The notes: generated from the letters alone by a model not told the origin. Shown: positions 1-5,780, numbered from the stretch's first letter. The stretch is DNA of 6,278 nucleotides from Chryseobacterium gleum (GCA_943330925.2 CALQJP020000152.1:1-6278); one strand, 5' to 3'. A program made the numbers and translations.

Positions 1-129
1 CAGTATGTGCTTGTAGTATCCCGGATTGTCGATGCGCAGCGCATAGCTGAGGTAGTGCAATACGAGCTGAAACGTTTTGCCGCTGCCTGCGCTGGCTTTG
101 ATAATGGTAAATCTGTTGGAAGATGGCAT
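1..129 (-). CDS. UvrD/RecB-type DNA helicase, N-terminal fragment
   Basis: This is the first 43 codons of a leftward gene that runs off the left edge. The protein opens almost at once with a superfamily 1 Walker A motif, KASAGSGKTF (residues 11-20), preceded by a short beta-strand-like FTII. The ASAGSGKT form placed right at the N-terminus is typical of the large UvrD/RecB (AddA-like) ATP-dependent helicase-nucleases of Bacteroidota, which process double-strand DNA ends. The ATG at 129-127 is preferred because the motif follows in frame. A GTG five codons upstream (144-142) is the only other plausible start before in-frame stops. No Shine-Dalgarno is seen. The gene is divergent from the mbnP operon. 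The nuclease domain, if any, lies outside the window, so helicase versus helicase-nuclease cannot be settled. Confidence 0.82.
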   Translation of the reverse strand, partial: MPSSNRFTIIKASAGSGKTFQLVLHYLSYALRIDNPGYYKHIL

Positions 130-144
130 AGAGTTGTGGTTCAC

Positions 145-152
145 GAAAGCTA
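145..152 (-). promoter_or_regulatory. possible -7 box for the leftward helicase gene
   Basis: On the minus strand the bases read TAGCTTTC, seven of eight matches to the Bacteroidota -7 consensus TAnnTTTG. The box lies 15 bases upstream of the ATG at 129. No TTG element is found at the usual spacing, so this is a weak call. If real, transcription would begin near or after the alternative GTG and would favour the ATG start. Confidence 0.25.
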
Positions 153-184
153 CTAATATCTATCATTTTTCCTTTTTTTCAAGG

Positions 185-213
185 TTGTTTCGGGTTTCTG
201 TCGGTTAAATTTG
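185..213 (+). promoter_or_regulatory. Bacteroidota-type promoter of the mbnP operon
   Basis: TTG at 185-187 (-33 element) and TAAATTTG at 206-213 (a full match to TAnnTTTG) are separated by 18 bases. This fits the Bacteroidota/Flavobacterium sigma-A promoter pattern. Transcription would start around 218-221, giving a leader of roughly 18-20 bases before the ATG at 238. No other strong promoter is seen until after 3609, so this site probably drives the four overlapping genes that follow. Confidence 0.7.
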
Positions 214-237
214 TAGTACATTGAAATTGAGAGTGTC

Positions 238-1002
238 ATGAATCGTACGTGGAGTGTTATTGGATTTCTTTTCGTTGTGCTGGTTGCACAATCGTGCAAG
301 GATGATGAGCCGACCCCTGTTCCCGGAAAGTCTTACGCAACGGTGAGTTTTGACGCCCGTTGGGATGGAGCTCCTTTTCAAATGCAACAAGTGTACATGG
401 ACGATTTCGGAAATCGCATTCGCTCCGATAAGTTCATGAACTACATCTCGTTTCTGAAGCTGGTGGCTGAAGACGGAACCGAAGTGTTGGTGAAGGATTT
501 CATGTTGGTTGATTTCTCTGGCACGAACAGCATAACGGCCGAGGTACCTGCAGGAAAATACACCGCCATTAAGTTTGGTGTTGGCGTTGATCGCGACTAC
601 AACAAGGATCAGGATCCTGCTCAATACCCAAGCTCCAGCCCGCTCAGTGTGGCCGGCTCTCAGGGTATGTTTTGGGTATGGAATACCGGTTACATCTTCG
701 CAAAGTTTGAAGGCAAGGCCGATACTACCGGCACGGAGGGCGTGGAGCTCTTGTCACCAATAGCCATTCATGCAGGCGACGATTTCAGCTACCGAACCTA
801 TACTTCACCTGCGTTCAGCGTTGGTATCGATGGAACCAGCCACTTGTTTGCAGTGCATGTAAATGTGGATCGCATCTTTTCGCCTGAGCAAGGCAACGAT
901 GTAAATATTGCATTCGACGCTATTACGCACGGTGGTACCAACCCCGATCTCACCAACAATTTCATGGACAACTACGTGGCAGCTCTTACACTCGAGCCAT
1001 GA
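238..1002 (+). CDS. MbnP-family copper-binding lipoprotein (kynurenine-type Cu site)
   Basis: A 254-residue protein with a lipoprotein signal peptide: Arg3, a hydrophobic core at about 6-17, and a lipobox ending in VAQSC with Cys20 as the only cysteine. An acidic/proline linker follows. The mature part shows the MbnP-family pattern: FLKLVAEDG (72-80), a VDF segment (91-93), AIKFGVGVD (110-118), the aromatic block MFWVWNTGY (144-152), and a C-terminal LFAVHVNVDRIF strand (203-214). The key feature is the conserved WxW, here Trp146-Val-Trp148 (bases 673-681). In Methylosinus trichosporium MbnP the first Trp of this motif is oxidised to kynurenine by the partner MbnH, and this is required for high-affinity Cu(I) binding at a site with His and Met. 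Candidate ligands here are His178, His202, His207, His231 and Met144; which ones bind is not known. It overlaps the first diheme enzyme gene by 4 bases (ATGA), as expected for an enzyme-substrate pair. It is probably anchored in the envelope membrane. The family call is strong; copper binding in this organism is inferred. Confidence 0.86.
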   Translation: MNRTWSVIGFLFVVLVAQSCKDDEPTPVPGKSYATVSFDARWDGAPFQMQQVYMDDFGNRIRSDKFMNYISFLKLVAEDGTEVLVKDFMLVDFSGTNSITAEVPAGKYTAIKFGVGVDRDYNKDQDPAQYPSSSPLSVAGSQGMFWVWNTGYIFAKFEGKADTTGTEGVELLSPIAIHAGDDFSYRTYTSPAFSVGIDGTSHLFAVHVNVDRIFSPEQGNDVNIAFDAITHGGTNPDLTNNFMDNYVAALTLEP

Positions 1003-2018
1003 GGTATGGATGGTTTGCAATGATGTTTGTGTTCATTGCATGCCGCGATGTGGAGCAACCTCATTTAACCGATAGTGAACTTGCGGTACGCGTGCCGGCC
1101 GGTTTTCCCTCGCTGGAATATCCGGCAGACAATTCCCCCTCTCGTTTGAGGGTGGAGTTGGGTAGAAGACTTTTCTATGATAGCCGACTTTCTGAAGATG
1201 AATCAGTCAATTGCGGTTCGTGCCACGTGCTGAGCGCAGCGTTTACAGATGGCCGCACTACCAGTGCCGGATTGCACGGAATAGCGGGTAAGCGTAATGC
1301 ACCCACGCTCGTTAATCTCGCATGGATGAAGCGCCTCATGATGGAGGGCGGTGTGCCCACGTTGGAGACACAAGCGCTTGCCCCCCTGCACGACAGCACC
1401 GAAATGAGTCCGAGCATGATGCCCATACTGGCCCGACTCAATGACGATGCCTATTTGAAAGAGCTGGCGCGCGCAGCATACGGCCGCGACAGTATCGATG
1501 CGTTCGTATTGACAAGAGCACTCGCATGCTTTCAGCGCACGTTCATGTCGGGTGATGGTCGTTACGACCGGTATCTCCAAGGAAAAAAGGACCAGATGAA
1601 TGAAAAGGAACTGCGCGGAAGGGAGCTGTTTTTTTCGGCTGAAACGCATTGCAGTGAATGCCATGGTGGAGTGTTCTTTACCGATATGGACTATCACAAC
1701 ATAGGCCTGGAAGAAGAGTATGCCGACGATGGAAAAGCACGCGCAACGCACCGCGATGAAGATGTGGGCCGATTCAAAACACCTACGCTGCGCAACATTC
1801 AACTCACCGCACCTTATATGCACGATGGAAGCATGACCTCGCTCGAAGAAGTAATTGCTTTCTACAATGCAGGTGGAAAAGCACATCGAAACAAGGATGA
1901 GCGCATACATGCGCTTGGGCTTACTCCCATGGAGCAGGCAGATTTACTGGCGTTTTTAACCACGCTTACCGATTGGAATTTTGTGCAGAATGAAGACTTG
2001 TTACCTTTGATGAGATGA
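999..2018 (+). CDS. MauG/MbnH-family diheme cytochrome c lipoprotein (first copy, lacks inter-heme Trp)
   Basis: 339 residues. A short signal peptide ends in VFIAC (Cys15), with a less usual Phe at -3 of the lipobox. Two c-heme motifs are present: CGSCH at 72-76 and CSECH at 218-222, the two-domain layout of the bacterial cytochrome c peroxidase (bCcP)/MauG superfamily. Also visible are LGRRLFYDSRLS (54-65), the distal Glu motif TEM (Glu135), and FKTPTLRNIQLTAPYMHDG (259-277). Counting 14 residues on from the His of PYMHDG, where P. aeruginosa bCcP has its axial Met275, this protein has Tyr289, as in MauG. The family's fWDGR segment is replaced by MMEGGV (114-119), so the position of the inter-heme Trp (20 before the distal Glu) is Met115. 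It may oxidise the MbnP Trp to kynurenine, be a partner of the second copy, or act as a peroxidase. The ATG overlapping the mbnP stop was chosen because the next Met (residue 8) would leave too short a signal. Confidence 0.88.
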   Translation: MRYGWFAMMFVFIACRDVEQPHLTDSELAVRVPAGFPSLEYPADNSPSRLRVELGRRLFYDSRLSEDESVNCGSCHVLSAAFTDGRTTSAGLHGIAGKRNAPTLVNLAWMKRLMMEGGVPTLETQALAPLHDSTEMSPSMMPILARLNDDAYLKELARAAYGRDSIDAFVLTRALACFQRTFMSGDGRYDRYLQGKKDQMNEKELRGRELFFSAETHCSECHGGVFFTDMDYHNIGLEEEYADDGKARATHRDEDVGRFKTPTLRNIQLTAPYMHDGSMTSLEEVIAFYNAGGKAHRNKDERIHALGLTPMEQADLLAFLTTLTDWNFVQNEDLLPLMR

Positions 2019-3112
2019 TGAAAATTGGCTTCTATAGTTTTCTGCTTGCGATTGTCGCACTTGTTTCGTGCCAACCCTACGAGCCTGAAATACCGGTTAC
2101 TCCGCCGTTTTCAGCTACTCCGTACAATTTGGTAATACCGCCTTTGTTTCCTCCCATGGATATTCCGGCGGATAATCCATTGACAGTGGAAGGAATTGCG
2201 CTCGGTCGTTATCTTTTTTGGGAGAAGAACCTGAGCGCCGACGGAACACAGAGCTGCGGCTCATGCCATTTGCCGGAGCATGGTTTTTCAGATCCCAATC
2301 AATTCAGCACAGGCATTACAGGAGCGGTTGGCACACGACAGTCGATGGCGCTTGTCAACTTGGGATGGGCCTACGATTACTTCTGGGATGGAAGAGCGCA
2401 AACGCTCGAGCAACAGGTGATTGAACCGATAACCAATCCCATCGAGATGAACAACACATGGGAAAACGCGATAGCCACGTTGAGTGCAGACCCAATGTAT
2501 CCGCCCATGTTTCAGGCTGCATTCGGCACTCCTGAAATAACACAAGATCGTGCAGCAAAGGCAATGGCTTCTTTTCTCCGCACCATGATAAGCGCCAATT
2601 CGAAATTTGACAAAGAGCGCGCAGGGACTTACACATTCACACAATTGGAAGAAACCGGCTTCAATTTGTTTTTGACCGAAGGCGGTACAAACCCGAATAC
2701 AGGTCAACCCTGGGGAGGCGCTGATTGCTTCCATTGCCATGGTCCGGCAGGCATGCAAATGGGCGACTATCTCATGCACAACAATGGACTGAACGCTGAA
2801 TTTTCTGCTGATGCAGGGCTGGCTTCCATTACAGGTAATCCACTCGATAGTGGCAAGTTCAAAACACCTTCACTGCGCAACATCGAATTGACTGCACCTT
2901 ACATGCACGATGGAAGATTTGCAACGCTGAGCGAGGTAATAGGCCACTACAATACCGGCGGACAAATAAGTACCACCATCGACCCATTCATGGAAGCTGC
3001 CGGAGGAGGATTGTTTTTGGATGACGTCGACGAATTGGCTTTGATTGCTTTCTTGAAAACGCTCACCGACACCTCGTTTATCAATAACCCTGCATTCAGC
3101 GACCCGCACTAA
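2015..3112 (+). CDS. MauG/MbnH-family diheme cytochrome c lipoprotein (second copy, full set of key residues)
   Basis: 365 residues. The signal peptide ends in ALVSC (Cys19), and a proline-rich tether (about 21-50) follows, as is common in surface or periplasmic lipoproteins. Heme motifs are CGSCH at 81-85 and CFHCH at 238-242. Family landmarks are LGRYLFWEKNLS (63-74), FWDGRAQTLEQQ (123-134) with Trp124 at the inter-heme position, the distal Glu in NPIEM (Glu144), FKTPSLRNIELTAPYMHDG (282-300), and Tyr312 at the MauG-type axial position in HYNTGG. It is therefore the more canonical MauG/MbnH enzyme of the pair, able in principle to form the high-valent bis-Fe(IV) state used for Trp oxidation. 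It overlaps the first copy by 4 bases; a second ATG directly follows the first, so the start could be one codon later. The two copies are clear paralogues, about 86% identical at DNA level over 59 bases around PYMHDG (1773-1831 versus 2858-2916). Confidence 0.9.
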   Translation: MMKIGFYSFLLAIVALVSCQPYEPEIPVTPPFSATPYNLVIPPLFPPMDIPADNPLTVEGIALGRYLFWEKNLSADGTQSCGSCHLPEHGFSDPNQFSTGITGAVGTRQSMALVNLGWAYDYFWDGRAQTLEQQVIEPITNPIEMNNTWENAIATLSADPMYPPMFQAAFGTPEITQDRAAKAMASFLRTMISANSKFDKERAGTYTFTQLEETGFNLFLTEGGTNPNTGQPWGGADCFHCHGPAGMQMGDYLMHNNGLNAEFSADAGLASITGNPLDSGKFKTPSLRNIELTAPYMHDGRFATLSEVIGHYNTGGQISTTIDPFMEAAGGGLFLDDVDELALIAFLKTLTDTSFINNPAFSDPH

Positions 3113-3609
3113 TGAGCAGTTCACTACCGGAGCAACTGCGCAAGCACCTCAACAAAGCCACTCAATTCAAGAAGGAAAACAAAAAGTTCCTGCAGAATTT
3201 CGCTCGCAAGAAGGATATCGATAACGCATTTCATACGCTGCATGAAGAGGCTTTTCGCAAAATAGACTGCCTCGATTGTGCGAACTGCTGCAAAACGACA
3301 TCGCCCATTTTTCGCGATGTAGATATTGATCGCATTTCGAAGCACCTCGGCATGAAGCCATCGCACTTCACGGAAAAGTATCTGCACATTGATGAAGACA
3401 ATGATTGGGTGCTGAACGTTTCGCCTTGCGCGTTTCTGGGGGCCGATAATTATTGCAGTATTTATGACGTGCGCCCGAAGGCGTGTCGCGATTATCCGCA
3501 CACGGATCGCAAAAACATGCACCAGGTCATGGATCTTACTTATAAGAATACTATGGTGTGCCCAGCAGTGGCGTCGATTGTAGATCGACTCCGCGCTGAA
3601 CGCAGCTAA
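3112..3609 (+). CDS. YkgJ-family CxxCxxCC cysteine-cluster protein
   Basis: 165 residues with no signal peptide, so predicted cytoplasmic. After a charged, probably helical N-terminus (1-45) comes the family signature C53-x2-C56-x2-C59-C60, followed by Cys106 (SPCAFLG), Cys115 (DNYCSIYDVRP), Cys125 (KACRDYPH) and Cys150 (MVCP). All eight cysteines sit in the pattern expected of the family, which is annotated as a putative zinc- or iron-chelating domain. The biochemical role of most members is unknown. The start codon shares one base with the stop of the second diheme gene (TAATG), so it is probably translationally coupled and belongs to the same transcript. A link to copper or heme-enzyme maturation is only inference from the operon; in many genomes the family sits in unrelated contexts. 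Confidence 0.88.
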   Translation: MSSSLPEQLRKHLNKATQFKKENKKFLQNFARKKDIDNAFHTLHEEAFRKIDCLDCANCCKTTSPIFRDVDIDRISKHLGMKPSHFTEKYLHIDEDNDWVLNVSPCAFLGADNYCSIYDVRPKACRDYPHTDRKNMHQVMDLTYKNTMVCPAVASIVDRLRAERS

Positions 3610-3613
3610 GCCC

Positions 3614-3642
3614 ATTTTCATGAATCTCCTGTAGTATCTTAC
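3614..3642 (+). promoter_or_regulatory. weak candidate promoter upstream of the ComF-family gene
   Basis: TATCTTAC at 3635-3642 keeps TAnnTT of the -7 consensus but not the final TG, and TTTTC at 3614-3618 stands in for the -33 TTG, 16 bases away. This is a poor match, reported because the gene downstream starts after a 107-base spacer and should have its own transcription start or depend on read-through from the operon. Confidence 0.22.
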
Positions 3643-3651
3643 ATTGGAATA

Positions 3652-3672
3652 GATATGCCTCTGAGGCATATC
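3652..3672. repeat. 21-base palindrome upstream of the ComF-family gene
   Basis: Arms GATATGCCTC (3652-3661) and GAGGCATATC (3663-3672) are perfect reverse complements around a single central T. As RNA this would make a hairpin of about 8 base pairs with a 5-base loop. There is no U-tract on either side, so it is not a standard intrinsic terminator. It lies 45 bases before the ComF-family ATG and downstream of the weak -7 candidate. That position suits an operator for a dimeric regulator or a leader hairpin. The structure is certain, the function is not. Confidence 0.75.
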
Positions 3673-3716
3673 GTTAGTCTGTGCGTGTTCGGAACGTTGG
3701 CGAAAATTTAATCGCC

Positions 3717-4403
3717 ATGAGCTACGCAACTGATTTTGGAACCCTCTTCTTTCCCAAGTATTGTTCTTCCTGTAATCGCAATTTGATGCATTTCGAAAAG
3801 GCTGTGTGCATGCACTGCCTTACGCATTTGCCTCGCCTTCAAATGCACGATGAACGCGACAACGCTGTTGAGAAGTTGTTTTGGGGAAGAATCGAATTGG
3901 AGTCGGCAACTGCATTTTTGAGCATGCCGCGCAACGGTATTTCGCATCGACTCATTCACCGCTTGAAGTATCATGGCGACCAGGAAGTGGGCGAACGCTT
4001 GGGTGCTTTGTTCGCGCATGAGTTGCTCGCATCGGAACGTATGAAGGGCATTGATGTAATTGTGCCTGTGCCGCTTCACCCCAAGAAACTGCATGTGCGC
4101 GGTTACAACCAATGCGATTGTATTGCGCGGGGAATGGCCGAAACATTGGGCGCAGACATTTCATTGAACAACCTCACGCGTACACACTTCAGTGCTTCTC
4201 AAACGCGCCGCGGACGCATATCGCGCTGGTCGAATGTGAAAGATATTTTCTGGGTGCGCGAACCCGAGAAATTTGAAAACAAACGCATACTCCTCATCGA
4301 TGATGTAATTACAACCGGCGCTACCATTGAAGCATGTGCCACTGCGCTGCACAAAATAAACGGAGTGCAGTTGTCGGTGGGGGCACTGGCAATTCCTGCT
4401 TGA
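3717..4403 (+). CDS. ComF-family phosphoribosyltransferase-like protein
   Basis: 228 residues from the ATG at 3717. An upstream in-frame GTG at 3681 would add 12 residues of no family character and is rejected. The N-terminus has a two-CxxC zinc-knuckle, CSSC (16-19) and CMHC (31-34). The central part carries LIHRLKYHGD (79-88) and VPVPLHPKKLHVRGYNQ (116-132), then SASQTRRGR (159-167), and finally the PRPP-binding loop ILLIDDVITTGAT (191-203) with the Asp195-Asp196 pair. This is the full ComF/GntX architecture at normal length. ComF is needed for DNA uptake in naturally competent bacteria, where it is thought to help single-stranded DNA enter the cytoplasm; the catalytic substrate is not established. 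It is cytoplasmic. It stands alone here, with no competence neighbours in view. Confidence 0.93.
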   Translation: MSYATDFGTLFFPKYCSSCNRNLMHFEKAVCMHCLTHLPRLQMHDERDNAVEKLFWGRIELESATAFLSMPRNGISHRLIHRLKYHGDQEVGERLGALFAHELLASERMKGIDVIVPVPLHPKKLHVRGYNQCDCIARGMAETLGADISLNNLTRTHFSASQTRRGRISRWSNVKDIFWVREPEKFENKRILLIDDVITTGATIEACATALHKINGVQLSVGALAIPA

Positions 4404-4415
4404 GGTTTGTGCGAC

Positions 4416-4423
4416 TATATTTG
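4416..4423 (+). promoter_or_regulatory. -7 box adjacent to the start of the unknown membrane protein gene
   Basis: TATATTTG is a full match to TAnnTTTG and ends just 3 bases before the ATG at 4427. No TTG lies at a normal distance; the nearest substitute is TTC at 4393-4395, 20 bases upstream. If used, transcription would begin at or very near the start codon, implying a leaderless or near-leaderless mRNA. The 23-base gap after the ComF-family stop leaves no other room for a promoter. Confidence 0.45.
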
Positions 4424-4426
4424 TTT

Positions 4427-5047
4427 ATGATTTTTCGGTTAGTACTGGCATTTGTATTCTGCGTTGCAACGCTTGGCACGAGCGCACAAGATTCTGTTCT
4501 GCTTATGAACGGGCGCGAAATGAAGTGCACGGTTTTGGCCGATACCGGTACCGTTCTTCTCCTTCAAATGACTAAGCCAAATGGTAAGGTAATAAAGAGG
4601 GAAATCCACAAGAACGATGTCTTCAGTGTGAGCATGGGAGGTCGCGGCGAAGAGGTGTATTACCAACAAGACGAAATACTTGGCAACATCTATTCGGCCG
4701 ATGAAATGCGCTTTTACCTGGCGGGTGAAAACGACGCGCGTCAAAATTTTGAAGCATGGCCCACCTTCGCCGTCGGATTCGCTCTTTGTGCTGGTGTCTC
4801 TGTGTGGGGTGGAGATGGTTACATTACGGCTGTGGGGCCACCGATAATGTATACGTTGATACAGCTCATTCCTAAAATCAAGATTCGGGAGAAGACCATG
4901 AGCCATCCGGAGTACAAGTACAACGATATCTATGCCGATGGTTATGAACCCCCCGCGCGCACGCGTAAACTTTCACGAGCCATGGAGGGAGCCTTCCTGG
5001 GATCTGCTACGGGTGTGGCTTACTGGCTTCTGTTTCTCAACAAATGA
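4427..5047 (+). CDS. conserved-type secreted/membrane protein of unknown function
   Basis: 206 residues from the ATG at 4427, chosen because it begins a clean signal peptide (MIFRLVLAFVFCVATLGTSAQ, cleavage probably after Ala20). The reading frame stays open upstream to an ATG at 4334 inside the ComF-family gene, but that would bury the signal. The exported part starts with a beta-rich stretch: SVLLMNGREMKCTVLADTG (23-41), then IKREIHKNDVFSVSM (56-70) and EVYYQQD (76-82). This resembles small beta domains of Bacteroidota envelope proteins that open with a LMNG motif. Hydrophobic segments follow at about 111-128 and 188-204, with a weaker one at 134-150, so it may be membrane-anchored. The function is not recognised. 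The stop overlaps the next gene's start by 4 bases, so the two membrane proteins are probably made together. Confidence 0.75.
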   Translation: MIFRLVLAFVFCVATLGTSAQDSVLLMNGREMKCTVLADTGTVLLLQMTKPNGKVIKREIHKNDVFSVSMGGRGEEVYYQQDEILGNIYSADEMRFYLAGENDARQNFEAWPTFAVGFALCAGVSVWGGDGYITAVGPPIMYTLIQLIPKIKIREKTMSHPEYKYNDIYADGYEPPARTRKLSRAMEGAFLGSATGVAYWLLFLNK

Positions 5048-5778
5048 AATTCATTCGCTGGCTCGTCGCTTCGCGCTTGTGGGTTGCCATGGCAGCAGCT
5101 GCATGGTGCGTGGAGTCGTTTGTGCGTTGCGATGTATGGATTCGCTGGACGCTGGTAGCACAGGTGTTTTTTTTTACGTGGATTGCCTATTTGTTTTTAA
5201 CCGATGACGGTATTCGCAAGCATCGAGGCCCTGCTCTAATTGCTCTAACCGGTGCTTGTATAACTTTTCAGGGAATGGAAACTATGCTGATTCCTGCGTT
5301 GTGCGCACTGCCTGTTCTCTTGTACCGCTCACATTGGTTGCCCTCAAGCGTAAGAAAATTTGCTGTTGAATTGCGCAACATACCGTTGCTCAATAACATG
5401 GTCATTGGCGCTTGCTGGATGGTGTTGTGCGTGCTTTGGCCGATGCAACAAGCGAAAATTGAATTTCAATCGCAGCTGCCCAATCTGGTTGCTTCCTTTT
5501 TGTGGATTACCGCTCTTTCGATGAGCGAAGATCTATTCGTAGAAACCACTCCCGACGCTACGCTCGATTGGTTGGGTAAGAAAACGCTGCGTGTTGTTTC
5601 TGTGTTGCTCGTATGCGCTGCGATAGGTGTGAGCGCTGCAACGGGTGAAGCAAGTATGTCTGTTTGGTTGTCGATGATTGCTTCGCTGCTGCTGCTTGTG
5701 CTCATGCCGGGAGGAAAGCGCACGGCAACGAAGTCGTGGCTCATCGATGCAATGATTGTACTCCGATTTCCTTTCTGA
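5044..5778 (+). CDS. polytopic membrane protein, possibly a degenerate UbiA-type prenyltransferase homologue
   Basis: 244 residues with about seven hydrophobic segments (approximately 12-22, 34-52, 63-76, 81-95, 115-133, 147-161, 181-221 as two). The arrangement LRNIPLLNNMVIGACWMVLCVLWP (110-133) followed by a loop with SEDLFVETTPDATLDWLGKK (161-180) recalls the UbiA-family pattern of a helix ending in Pro and then a DxxxD...T.P...G loop. The ending WLIDAMIVL also resembles those proteins. The Asp-rich motifs that bind Mg2+-diphosphate are missing or eroded, however, so prenyl transfer is unlikely. This family assignment is a pattern-level inference. The ATG overlaps the upstream stop (ATGA) and the first residues are compatible with an N-terminal membrane helix. 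It ends 2 bases from the convergent hemL stop. Confidence 0.72.
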   Translation: MKFIRWLVASRLWVAMAAAAWCVESFVRCDVWIRWTLVAQVFFFTWIAYLFLTDDGIRKHRGPALIALTGACITFQGMETMLIPALCALPVLLYRSHWLPSSVRKFAVELRNIPLLNNMVIGACWMVLCVLWPMQQAKIEFQSQLPNLVASFLWITALSMSEDLFVETTPDATLDWLGKKTLRVVSVLLVCAAIGVSAATGEASMSVWLSMIASLLLLVLMPGGKRTATKSWLIDAMIVLRFPF

Positions 5779-5780
5779 CC

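Noticed and set aside
130..165. Alternative minus-strand start at 165 (frame beginning MIDISSFREP)
   Set aside because: That frame does not contain the Walker A motif. The helicase frame has stops just upstream of its own GTG/ATG starts, so the two could be joined only by assuming a frameshift for which there is no other sign.
171..184. CCTT...AAGG short inverted repeat in the divergent intergenic region
   Set aside because: Four-base arms around a T-run are within chance expectation.
205..624. 139-codon minus-strand frame over mbnP and its promoter
   Set aside because: It covers a well-supported promoter and signal peptide on the other strand and shows no protein-like motifs.
1203..1910. 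235-codon open frame on the minus strand opposite the first diheme gene
   Set aside because: The plus strand encodes a full diheme protein with both heme motifs across this stretch. The antisense product is Cys/His-rich without any family pattern, as expected of a codon-bias shadow.
3595..3606. GCTG/CAGC hairpin at the end of ykgJ as an intrinsic terminator
   Set aside because: The stem is only four base pairs, it overlaps the coding end, and no T-run follows.
3681..3716. GTG-initiated 12-residue N-terminal extension of the ComF-family protein
   Set aside because: The added residues show no family similarity. The ATG at 3717 places the zinc-knuckle CxxC at the usual distance from the N-terminus.
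3124..3729. 201-codon open frame on the minus strand opposite ykgJ
   Set aside because: It mirrors the YkgJ coding frame, has no recognisable domain and runs into the ComF-family start region.
4334..4426. 31-residue N-terminal extension of the unknown membrane protein
   Set aside because: It lies almost wholly inside the ComF-family gene and would bury a clean signal peptide that begins at 4427.
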